Origin: Rouxiella chamberiensis
Lineage (GTDB): Bacteria; Pseudomonadota; Gammaproteobacteria; Enterobacterales; Enterobacteriaceae
Assembly: GCF_026967475.1 (NCBI RefSeq)
Contig: NZ_CP114058.1
Coordinates: 3,100,001-3,164,000 of the forward strand
DNA length: 64,000 bases
Direction: 5' to 3'
Both the position numbers and the translations under genes were made by a program. Positions 24,596 through 33,628 of the stretch are shown piece by piece (position 1 is the first letter of the stretch; each line of letters begins with the position of its first letter). The notes below the pieces were generated by a model. That model saw only the letters and a program-made list of their open reading frames with translations, was not told the origin of the DNA and did not search any database.

Positions 24596-24652
24596 TGCGC
24601 ATAATATGAGGAAAGATAAATTGATGGCTTTACGCTTCGGAGTTCCTCTTTT

Positions 24653-26314
24653 ATGACCTCACCGCGTCTACAGCACCAGTTCTTACGTCTCTGGCAATAT
24701 TGCCGGGGCGAGCCTACCGAAACCACGCTACAGGCGCTGTCGGAAGTGCTGACCTGCTCGCGCAGACATGTGCGATCGCTGCTCGCCAGCATGCAGCGTG
24801 AAGGTTGGCTGAAATGGGAAGCCGAAGTCGGCAGAGGCAAACGTTCGCGACTGACCTTCCTGCTGACCGGTCTGGCCATCCAGCGCCTACGTGCCGAAGA
24901 GCTTATCGAGCAGGATCGGGTGGATCAACTGGTGCAACTGGTCGGCGATAAAACCGTGGTGCGCCAGATGCTGCTGTCCCAGCTGGGCCGCCGCTTTCGT
25001 CAGGGCAAACACCTGCTTCGTGTGCTCTATTATCGCTCGCTGTTCAATCTGCTGCCGGGCACCCCGCTTCGCCGTTCCGAGACGCATCTCGCCAAACAGA
25101 TTTTTAGCGGGCTAGTCGGCATAAAAGAGGAAAATGGGGAACTGCGTGGCGATTTGGCGCACCATTGGCAGGTCATTACACCGCTGCACTGGCGTTTTTA
25201 TCTGCGTCCCGCTATTCATTTCCATCATGGTCGGGAATTGGAAATGGCCGACGTGATAGGCACCTTTGTGCGATTGAAAGCGCATCCGCTGTTTGCGCAC
25301 GTCGCGTCGGTGAATACGCCGACCGCCAACGTGATCGACATTCATCTGCATACGCCGGACAACTGGCTGCCGTGGCTGCTCGGCAGCGTTCATGCGCTTG
25401 TTCTGCCGCAGGAGTGGCAAACGCTGCCCGATTTCGCCCGCCATCCCGTCGGCACCGGCCCCTATGCCGTAGTGCATAATCAGCCAACGCAGTTAAAAAT
25501 CCGCGCCTTCGATGACTATTTTGGATACCGCGCCCTGATTGACGAGGTGAATATCTGGGTGCTGCCAGAACTGACCGAAGATCTGGTGCACTCGGGCGTG
25601 CAGCTTCAAGCCGACGATACCGACAACGACGAGCTGGAAAGTCGGCTTGAAGAGGGCTGCTATTTCGTGCTGTTTGACCAGCGTTCGGCGGTGGGCAACA
25701 ATGCGGAGCTTCGCGAGTGGCTGTGTGAAATCTTCAATCCTATCGCCCTGCTCAACGCCTCTGCGCCCGCCTACCAGCGTTACTGGTCTCCCGCCTATGG
25801 CCTGCTGCCGCGCTGGCACCATCGCCGTCCGCAGGTACAGAAACCTAAACCTGTTCCTCTTCATGAAATTACCATCACGTTTTACAGCGATCACTCTGAG
25901 TATCAGGACATCTGTCAGGCCATGACCCCGCTGCTTGCCGAACACGGTGTTAAACTGAATGTACAGATCGTGGATTATGCCCGCTGGCATAAAGGCGAGG
26001 CGACCAGCGATATCTGGCTCGGCAGCGCCAACTTCACCCTGCCGGTCGAGTTTTCCCTGTTTGCCACGCTGTATGAGCTGCCGCTGATGCAATATTGTCT
26101 GGGCGACAAGCTTCACAACGCGGCAGCCTTGTGGCGCAGCGGGGCGTTACCGCTGGCGGAATGGACGCAAAAGCTGGTCAACGGCGGTTATATACACCCT
26201 CTTTTCCATCATTGGCTGTTACTGCAAGGTCAGCGAAGCATGCGCGGAGTCAGAATGAACACCCTTGGCTGGTTTGACTTTAAATCTGCCTGGTTTGCGC
26301 CTCCGGATGCATAA
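24653..26314 (+). CDS. sgrR: Transcriptional activator of sgrS, SgrR
   Basis: Senses glucose-phosphate stress and activates sgrS. The 553-residue protein has an N-terminal winged helix region ([20 protein letters not shown] near residues 31-50, then [16 protein letters not shown]) and a C-terminal solute-binding-protein-like domain (SBP family 5) with [27 protein letters not shown] and [15 protein letters not shown]. The ending [20 protein letters not shown] is almost the same as E. coli. It is divergent from sgrS with about 50 bases between ATG and the presumed sgrS promoter. Confidence 0.96.
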   Translation: MTSPRLQHQFLRLWQYCRGEPTETTLQALSEVLTCSRRHVRSLLASMQREGWLKWEAEVGRGKRSRLTFLLTGLAIQRLRAEELIEQDRVDQLVQLVGDKTVVRQMLLSQLGRRFRQGKHLLRVLYYRSLFNLLPGTPLRRSETHLAKQIFSGLVGIKEENGELRGDLAHHWQVITPLHWRFYLRPAIHFHHGRELEMADVIGTFVRLKAHPLFAHVASVNTPTANVIDIHLHTPDNWLPWLLGSVHALVLPQEWQTLPDFARHPVGTGPYAVVHNQPTQLKIRAFDDYFGYRALIDEVNIWVLPELTEDLVHSGVQLQADDTDNDELESRLEEGCYFVLFDQRSAVGNNAELREWLCEIFNPIALLNASAPAYQRYWSPAYGLLPRWHHRRPQVQKPKPVPLHEITITFYSDHSEYQDICQAMTPLLAEHGVKLNVQIVDYARWHKGEATSDIWLGSANFTLPVEFSLFATLYELPLMQYCLGDKLHNAAALWRSGALPLAEWTQKLVNGGYIHPLFHHWLLLQGQRSMRGVRMNTLGWFDFKSAWFAPPDA

Positions 26315-26356
26315 ACCTGCTTTCAACGCTGCGACTTAATCTCTACAATAATGGCG

Positions 26357-26465
26357 TTCTCAACGGGGTGCTGACTGACTCGACGTGCCAAGGCATAGGG
26401 GTTGGAAGGCTGAGAAAAAACCCGTCGAACCTGATCCGGTTAATACCGGCGAAGGGATTTGAGAG
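26357..26465 (+). promoter_or_regulatory. TPP riboswitch (THI element)
   Basis: The aptamer core GGCTGAGA (26408-26415), CCTGATCCGGTTAATACC and CGAAGGGA are all present. Closing helix P1 pairs TTCTCAA (26357-26363) with TTTGAGAG (26458-26465). The GGGGTGC pairing segment at 26365-26371 is followed by a comparatively long stretch before GGCTGAGA, consistent with an extended P3. It controls thiB 67 bases downstream. Confidence 0.96.
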
Positions 26466-26531
26466 AGTACCTTGCTGACTCAAACTCCTTTGCCACGCCT
26501 ATCCTTTTCAAGGTAAAAGTTGGAGTGCAAA

Positions 26532-27519
26532 GTGTTTAAAAAATTACTGCCCTGCCTGTTGATTGTCTCGGCGCCCGCATTGGCCGCCAAGCCGGTTCTG
26601 ACCGTGTATACCTATGACTCCTTCTCTGCCGACTGGGGCCCGGGCCCTGCCATCAAAAAAGCCTTTGAAGCCGACTGCGGCTGCGAGCTGAAATATGTGC
26701 CGCTGGAAGACGGCGTCTCGCTGCTTAACCGCCTGCGCATGGAAGGAAAAAACAGCCCGGCCGATGTGGTGGTCGGACTGGACAACAACCTGCTGCAAGC
26801 CGCCGAACAGACCGGGCTTTTCGCCAAACCTGCCGTCAATAAGACGACGCTCGCCATTCCGGGCGGCTGGACTGACACCACCTTTGTGCCCTATGACTAC
26901 GGCTACTTTGCTTTCGTCTATAACAAGGACAAGCTGAAGACTCCGCCGAAGAGCCTTCAGGAGTTGGTGGATAGCCCACAGCCGTGGAAAATTATCTATG
27001 AAGATCCCCGTACCAGCACGCCGGGTCTGGGATTGCTGCTGTGGATGCAGAAAGTCTATGGCGACAAGGCCCCCGAAGCCTGGCAGAAGCTGGCGAAGAA
27101 AACCGTTACCGTTACAAAAGGCTGGAGCGAAGCCTATGGTCTCTTCCTGAAAGGAGAAAGCGATCTGGTGCTGAGTTACACCACGTCACCGGCCTACCAC
27201 ATCATTGAAGAGAAGAAAGACAACTACGCAGCGGCGAATTTCTCCGAAGGTCACTATATGCAGGTGGAAGTGGCAGGCCAACTCGCGGCCAGCAAACAGC
27301 CTGAACTGGCGGCCAAATTCATGAAATTTGTTACTACCTCCGGCTTCCAGAACGCGATTCCGGCCGGCAACTGGATGTATCCAGTGGTGAACACCGCATT
27401 ACCGGCAGGCTATGACAAACTCACGGTGCCGAAAATCTCTCTACAATACAGCGCCAAAACGGTCGCCGAGAACCGCACGAAATGGATTCAGGCATGGCAG
27501 AAACGCCGTCAGCCATTAA
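26532..27519 (+). CDS. thiB: Thiamine-binding periplasmic protein ThiB
   Basis: Periplasmic binding protein of the thiamine/TPP ABC importer. I choose the GTG at 26532 (GGAG at 26522-26525), giving VFKKLLPCLLIVSAPALA, a signal peptide, before KPVLTVYTYDSFSADWGPGP. Nearly all of E. coli ThiB aligns. As given, the frame does not stop but runs into ThiP. If one A is removed from AAA 27501-27503, thiB ends QAWQNAVSH at TAA 27517-27519, like the E. coli ending EWQRAVSR, and overlaps thiP out of frame as in E. coli. The fused reading is therefore probably artificial. Confidence 0.92.
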
Positions 27520-29105
27520 TCCCCGCCTGGCTTTGGCCGGGCGTCGTTGCTGCAACGCTCATCCTGCTGGTCGCCTTTCTGGCGCTGGGCTCGCTGCTGC
27601 GTCACGCGCCCACGCTGTCGCCCGGCGCGGTCTGGCAGGACAGCTACTTATGGCACGTGATCCGTTTTACTTTCTGGCAGGCGCTGCTTTCGGCGCTGTG
27701 TTCCGTGCTGCCTGCCATTTTTCTCGCCCGCAGCCTGTATCGACGGCGTTTTCCGGGCCGCGAGTGGCTGCTCAGACTCTGCGCCATGACGCTGGTCTTG
27801 CCCGTATTAGTCGCCGTGTTCGGCATCCTTGGCGTCTATGGCCGCGAGGGCTGGATGTCGCAGATCTGCGCCGCGCTCGGCCTGCATTATCAGTTTTCAC
27901 CCTATGGCCTACAGGGCATTCTGCTCGCCCACGTATTTTTCAATTTGCCGCTGGCAACACGACTCTTACTGCAATCTCTTGAAAATATTGCCATCGAGCA
28001 ACGCCAACTCGCTGCGCAACTTGGCATGAACGGCAGGCAACTGTTCCGCTTTGTTGAATGGCCCGCTTTGAGAAGGCAGATTCTGCCTGCCGGCGCGCTG
28101 ATTTTCATGCTGTGCTTCGCGAGTTTCGCCACCGTGCTTTCACTCGGAGGTGGGCCGAAAGCCACGACTATCGAACTCGCTATCTATCAGGCGCTCAGTT
28201 ATGACTATGATCTCGGGCGCGCGGCGCTGCTGGCGCTGATTCAACTGGTGTGCTGTCTGGGCCTCGTGCTACTCAGCCAGAAACTCGGTCAGGCTCTGCC
28301 GGTCGGCCATACGCATGCCCAACGCTGGCGCGATCCTGCCGATTCCCTTTTACGCAAAATATTCGATGCCGTGCTGATTGCGCTGGCCTTGTTGCTTATT
28401 TTACCGCCGCTGGCGGCCGTCGTCGTGAGCGGCATCAACCCCTCCCTGCTCGACGTGCTGCACCAGACGGCACTGTGGCAGGCGCTGTGGATGTCGGTAC
28501 GGCTTGCGCTCGGCAGCGGATTACTTTGTCTGCTGCTTTCCATGATGCTGCTGTGGAGCAGTCGTGAACTGCGTCTTCGCCAGCGGCAGAACTGGGGCCA
28601 GGGGCTGGAACTCTCCGGCATGCTTATCCTTGCCATGCCGGGCATCGTGCTGGCGACCGGTTTCTTTTTGCTGCTCAGCGATACCCTGGGACTGCCGCAG
28701 TCGCCGTGGATGCTGGTGATTCTCACCAACGCGCTGATGGCGATACCCTACGCGCTGAAAGTGCTGGAAAACCCGATGCGCGACGTGGCCGAGCGCTATT
28801 CGCTGCTGTGCCTGTCGCTGGATATGCGCGGCTGGCATCGGCTGCGCTGGATTGAGCTGAGTGCGCTAAAACGCCCCATGACGCAGGCGCTGGCCTTTGC
28901 CTGCGTGCTGTCTCTGGGCGATTTCGGCGTGATAGCCCTTTTCGGCAACGAAAACTTCCGCACGTTGCCGTTCTATCTTTATCAGCAGATGGGGTCATAC
29001 CGCAGCCAGCAAGGTGCCGTTACCGCCATGCTGTTGCTTTTCCTGTGTTTCCTGCTGTTTACGCTTATCGAAAGATTACCGGGTCGCCATGCTGACACTG
29101 AATAA
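27494..29105 (+). CDS. thiP: Thiamine ABC transporter permease ThiP (5' end affected by one extra base)
   Basis: Double-length permease with about twelve membrane segments. From [13 protein letters not shown] on, the frame is open to 29105 and matches E. coli ThiP. With one A removed from 27501-27503, the ATG at 27494 reads MAERRQPLIP, the counterpart of E. coli MATRRQPLIP, giving about 536 residues. Both halves carry a permease EAA-type loop ([20 protein letters not shown] in the first, [20 protein letters not shown] in the second). It overlaps thiB by 26 bases and thiQ by 17. Confidence 0.92.
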
Positions 29106-29790
29106 AGTCACTTATTTATATGAACATCTGCCCATGCGCTTCGACCTGCGCATCGCCGCCGGGGAACGTGTCGCCATTCTTGGCCCAAGCGGCGCGGGTA
29201 AAAGTACGCTGCTGAGTCTGATAGCCGGTTTTCTTTCACCGGGCATGGGACAAATTGTCATTAATCAGCAGGATCATACCCTTACGCCGCCCGCCAAACG
29301 GCCCGTGTCGATGTTGTTTCAGGAGAACAATTTGTTCTCGCATCTGACCGTGCGACAGAATATGGGGCTGGGGCTGCATCCGGGGCTTAAACTCACGAAA
29401 GAACAGAAACAGCGGCTTGAACAGATTGCGGAACAGGTTGGACTGGCGGAATATCTGGACCGGTTGCCTTCCCAGCTTTCGGGCGGCCAGCGTCAGCGGG
29501 TTGCGTTGGCGCGTTGCCTGTTGCGCAGCCAACCGGTGCTGTTACTCGACGAACCCTTCTCGGCGCTGGACCCTGCGCTGCGCAACGAGATGCTCTCCCT
29601 GCTCGACAATGTCTGCAGACAGCAGCAACTCACCTTGCTGATGGTCTCCCACAACCTCGACGATGCCGCCCGCATCGCCGAACGCACCCTGCTCATTGTC
29701 GATGGCCGCGTATATTATGACGGCACCACTCAGGCCCTGCTCGACGGCACCGCCCCCGAAGCCGCCATACTCGGGATCAACCGGAAATAG
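29089..29790 (+). CDS. thiQ: Thiamine ABC transporter ATPase ThiQ
   Basis: ABC ATPase of the thiamine importer. The ATG at 29089 gives [18 protein letters not shown], 233 residues; a longer reading starting inside thiP has no counterpart. Walker [10 protein letters not shown] is at residues 32-40, the signature [13 protein letters not shown] near 128 and Walker [13 protein letters not shown] near 148, followed by the H-loop in [10 protein letters not shown] hairpin with arms GCCCGAA and TTCGGGC (29792-29819) follows without a T-tract. Confidence 0.97.
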   Translation: MLTLNKVTYLYEHLPMRFDLRIAAGERVAILGPSGAGKSTLLSLIAGFLSPGMGQIVINQQDHTLTPPAKRPVSMLFQENNLFSHLTVRQNMGLGLHPGLKLTKEQKQRLEQIAEQVGLAEYLDRLPSQLSGGQRQRVALARCLLRSQPVLLLDEPFSALDPALRNEMLSLLDNVCRQQQLTLLMVSHNLDDAARIAERTLLIVDGRVYYDGTTQALLDGTAPEAAILGINRK

Positions 29791-29866
29791 GCAGCCCGAA
29801 CAATCAGTTAGTCATTCGGGCGAGTGAATGCCGCCAACGCAGCTATCGCGTCAATGACGACGCGGG

Positions 29867-30634
29867 TTAGCGGGTGATGACGTGGTGAAGCAGATGCGCG
29901 TAGATTGGCATAAGCGGCTGCTTGCTCAGCATGAAAATACTGTATGCCGTCGCGGCGAGGCTTATCGCCGTTATTATGCGCAGTCTTGCCAGCGGTAGCC
30001 ATTTCGTCATGGCATCCGCTTTTGCCTTGCTCGAGCGCACCCAGCGCCATACCAGCCACCCGCTTAACCAAATCAGCACTACCGTGGTAAACAGCAGCCA
30101 TTTGAACAGGGTACTGTCACTGCTGTGCGGGATATCTATTGCTACACCGGCCAAAATGCCCGGCAGGAAATAGACTGGCGGCCAGGTAATGCAGCCTACG
30201 ATATTCGGCGGCGCGAACTTGTACGGCGGCAGATTCAGCATGCCCGCCACCAGCGGGACCAAAGGTCGCGTAGGACCGATAAAACGGCCCAGAATGACCG
30301 TCGCGAAGCTGTGTTTTTCCAGCGCATTGCCGGTTTTGTCCAGCAACGCCTGATAACGTTTTAAAAACGACCAGTTGTGCAGCGGTTCCTTAAAACCACG
30401 GCCGATGAAATAGGAGGCCCAGTCACCAAGGAAACATCCTACGCCCGCCGCCAGCCAGGCTTCATAAAGCCCAACCTGACCACTGCCGATCAGCGCGCCC
30501 AGCGTCGCCATCATTACCGTACCCGGCAGCAGTAATCCCACCAGCGCCAACGATTCGAAAAACGCGACGACACACACAAGAGCAAGCGCGAAACCCACTG
30601 ACTGAGCGACCAAATGTTGTAGATAGGCTTCCAT
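29867..30634 (-). CDS. yabI: DedA-family membrane protein YabI
   Basis: Inner-membrane protein of the DedA/SNARE-associated (VTT) family, whose members act in membrane homeostasis and, for some, in polyprenyl-phosphate or phospholipid flipping. The 255-residue protein matches E. coli YabI (254) in length and in the family core GRFIGPTRPLVPLVAGML and FxGDW-type GDWASYFIGRGF segments; four to five hydrophobic segments are visible. It is convergent to thiQ, as in E. coli. The specific substrate is not known to me. Confidence 0.93.
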   Translation of the reverse strand: MEAYLQHLVAQSVGFALALVCVVAFFESLALVGLLLPGTVMMATLGALIGSGQVGLYEAWLAAGVGCFLGDWASYFIGRGFKEPLHNWSFLKRYQALLDKTGNALEKHSFATVILGRFIGPTRPLVPLVAGMLNLPPYKFAPPNIVGCITWPPVYFLPGILAGVAIDIPHSSDSTLFKWLLFTTVVLIWLSGWLVWRWVRSSKAKADAMTKWLPLARLRIITAISLAATAYSIFMLSKQPLMPIYAHLLHHVITR

Positions 30635-31023
30635 ATAATTCCAGAGTAAAGGTACGCACTCAGCTTACAGCACGGTAAACCTTATATTTTCAAGGTTAAA
30701 ACTGTCGATGCACAACAGACGAATGACACGGTATCAGGATAGCAAATGGATTATCCCTGATGGCTCAAGCAAAAATGAAAGAGCCCGAATTGTCGGTAAA
30801 TGGTAAAGACGAGTCAACCCGCCAATTGTATGCGTATCTTATTCGCCTGCCGCGCCGACCTTCGTTTCGCAAGCCGCTATCAAAGCGCGAACTGTATAAA
30901 TAACCATGCTATATTTAGTGCATCCACTTTTATTCGCACCGCGACATTCTGCGGGTTCGCGTCAGGCTTTAGCTGTTATTCCGTTTCCGTTATTCTGCAA
31001 AGCCAACCGTTATCGAGGCTGCT
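30635..31023. other. Intergenic region yabI-polB
   Basis: About 390 bases. In E. coli araC and araBAD lie between yabI and polB; none of them is present here. The only feature I can support is the weak LexA-like site near 30892. Small open frames in this stretch do not resemble known proteins. Confidence 0.6.
30892..30907 (+). promoter_or_regulatory. Degenerate LexA-like box upstream of polB
   Basis: CTGTATAAATAACCAT has a perfect left half CTGT and the AT-rich centre seen at the E. coli polB (dinA) SOS box, but the right half CCAT departs from ACAG. It is about 130 bases upstream of the polB coding start. Support is weak. Confidence 0.35.
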
Positions 31024-33419
31024 ATCAACCACGTCACAGACCCAACGCCCCCGCAACCTGAACCACGTCAGGGATTCGTACTGACCCGCCACTGGCGCGA
31101 TACGCCGCAGGGGACAGAGGTCGAATTCTGGCTGGCGACAGACGCTGGCCCGCAAAAGGTTCGCCTGCCGCCGCAGGAGTCCGTTGCCTTTCTGCCAATC
31201 GAGCAGCAGTCTGCGGCCGAGAAGCTGCTGGCGGGCGAAAGAAATTATAGTCTGCGTCCGTTACCTCTCAAGGATTTCAGCCTGCGTCCGGTTTTAGGCC
31301 TTTACTGCCAAAGTCATCGCCAGCTCATGCGCATGGAAAAAACGCTGAAAGACGGGGGTCTTAGTCTCTACGAAGCCGATATCCGCCCGCCGGAGCGTTT
31401 TCTGATGGAGCGCTACATAACCGCGCCCGTCTGGTTCACCGGCACCCCCTCGCCGACGGAACGCTGGTCAACGGCAAGATGAAACCTGCCGAAAACTACC
31501 GGCCTGCTCTAAAGCTGTGTTCGCTGGATATCGAAACAAGCGGCAACGGCGAACTCTACTGCATTGGTCTTGAAGGCTGTGGCCAGCGTGACGTCTACAT
31601 GCTCGGGCCTGCAAATGGCAAACCGGGCAGCCACGGCGACTTCAATCTGGAATACGTCGACAGCCGCCCCCTGCTGCTGCAAAAGCTCAATGAATGGCTC
31701 GAACGTAATGACCCTGACGCGATCATTGGCTGGAGCGTGGTGCAATTTGATCTGCGCGTTTTGCAGAAACACGCCGACCGTTACAAGATTCCGTTACGCT
31801 TTGGTCGTGATGGCAGTGCGCTGGAGTGGCGAGAGCACGGCTTCAAACAGGGGCACTTTTTCGCGCTGGCCGCGGGCCGTCTGTTAGTCGACGGCATTGA
31901 AGCACTAAAATCGGCAACCTGGAACTTCTCCTCCTTCAGTTTGGAATACGTCTCGCAAACTCTGCTCGGCGAAGGAAAGGCGATTGACAACCCCTATCAG
32001 CGTCTGGCAGAAATTGAGCAACGCTTTCGTCAGGACAAGCCTGCGCTGGCCCGTTACAACCTGAAAGACTGCGAACTGGTGACACGCATATTCGCCAAAA
32101 CCGAGTTGCTCGCCTTCCTGCTGGAGCGGGCGTCAGTGACCGGTCTGGCTGCGGATCGCAACGGCGGCTCGGTCGCGGCATTCACTCATCTCTATCTGCC
32201 ACGTATGCACCGTATCGGGTTTGTGGCACCCAATCGCGGCGATCGCCCCGAAGAGAACAGTCCGGGCGGATTTGTCATGGATTCTCGTCCCGGCCTGTAT
32301 GATTCGGTGCTGGTGCTGGATTACAAGAGTCTGTATCCGTCGATTATCCGTACCTTTTTAATCGACCCTGTCGGGCTGGTGACAGGGTTGGAGCACCCCG
32401 ACGAGGCGCAGTCCGTTCCGGGCTATCGCGGTGCCCACTTTTCACGAACACGGCATTGTCTGCCCGAAATCGTTCGCCAAATCTGGCAAGGCCGCGAAGC
32501 CGCCAAACAGCAGAAAAATCAGCCGCTTTCGCAGGCACTGAAGATTATCATGAACGCGCTGTATGGCGTGCTGGGCACACCGAGTTGCCGCTTTTTCGAC
32601 GCCAGGCTGGCTTCGTCCATTACCCTGCGCGGGCATGACATCATGCAGCAGACGCGCAAGTTGATTGAAGAAGAAGGGTTTGACGTTATCTACGGCGATA
32701 CCGACTCGACCTTTGTGTGGCTCAAACGGGCGCACCAACCAGAAGAAGCCAACGACATCGGCGGGCGTCTGGTGGAGAAGGTCAACCGCTGGTGGAAGAC
32801 CCATCTCGACCAGGAGTATGGTCTGCAAAGTGCGCTTGAACTGGAGTTTGAAACGCACTATCAGCGCTTTTTAATGCCCACGATTCGTGGCTCCGATCAG
32901 GGCAGCAAGAAGCGTTATGCCGGATTGGTGGTCAAGGAGGACGGCGAGCATATCGTCTATAAAGGGCTTGAGACGGTAAGAACCGACTGGACGCCGCTGG
33001 CGCAGACGTTTCAGCAGGAACTGTATCAGCGCATTTTCCATCATCGGCCGTATCAGGACTACATTCGTGACTACGTAATCCGCACGATGAACGGCGAATT
33101 TGACGATCGGCTGATTTATCGCAAACGCCTCCGTCGCCGCCTTACCGAATACGAGCGCAATGTGCCGCCCCACGTACGCGCGGCACGGCTCGCGGATGAG
33201 TACAATCAGGCGAACGGCCGCGCCTTGCAGTACCAGAACGGCGGCTGGATAAGCTATGTGATGACCACGTCAGGCCCGGAGCCGCTCGAAAATCGGCTTT
33301 CGCCCATCGATTACGATCACTATATCGAGAAGCAGCTGGAACCGGTCGCGGACGGCATTTTACCGTTCCTGCATGACGATTTTGCTACACTGATTACGGG
33401 GCAAATGGGATTGTTTTGA
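31024..33419 (+). CDS. polB: DNA polymerase II PolB (one frameshift, start unclear)
   Basis: Family B polymerase with 3'-5' exonuclease, SOS-induced in E. coli. The first frame reads [20 protein letters not shown] from about 31069 to APVWFTG; then one base is missing in a C5 run (31445-31449), after which [14 protein letters not shown] and the rest read in a second frame to 33419. Motifs: exonuclease SLDIETSG, polymerase [32 protein letters not shown]. No ATG, GTG or TTG is in frame between the stop at 30970 and the conserved N-terminus; a GAGG at 31015-31018 precedes ATC 31024-31026, so the start may carry another error or be atypical. Confidence 0.85.
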
Positions 33420-33628
33420 CCAGAAGGCGCAATGACAGGTGACGAACGGCCTACCTTCAATTAACATAGCGCCCTTTCCCATTTCTTGTCTAACCTCACA
33501 AAATTAATGACTCCACGCCTTTTAGGCGGGGACAGAAACGCTATTACATAAATTTAAGTACTAACAGTAAGGGCCCGATTACCTGCTAGACGAAGGTGGC
33601 CCCAATCAGTCAGACACAGAGAGACATT

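Noticed and set aside
24396..24602. A 68-codon frame within SgrS considered as SgrT
   Set aside because: It does not resemble SgrT and reads through the ptsG-pairing region, the terminator and the T-run.
29792..29819. Hairpin GCCCGAA/TTCGGGC after thiQ as an intrinsic terminator
   Set aside because: No T-tract follows on either strand, so I do not list it as a terminator; it may still be an RNA stem.
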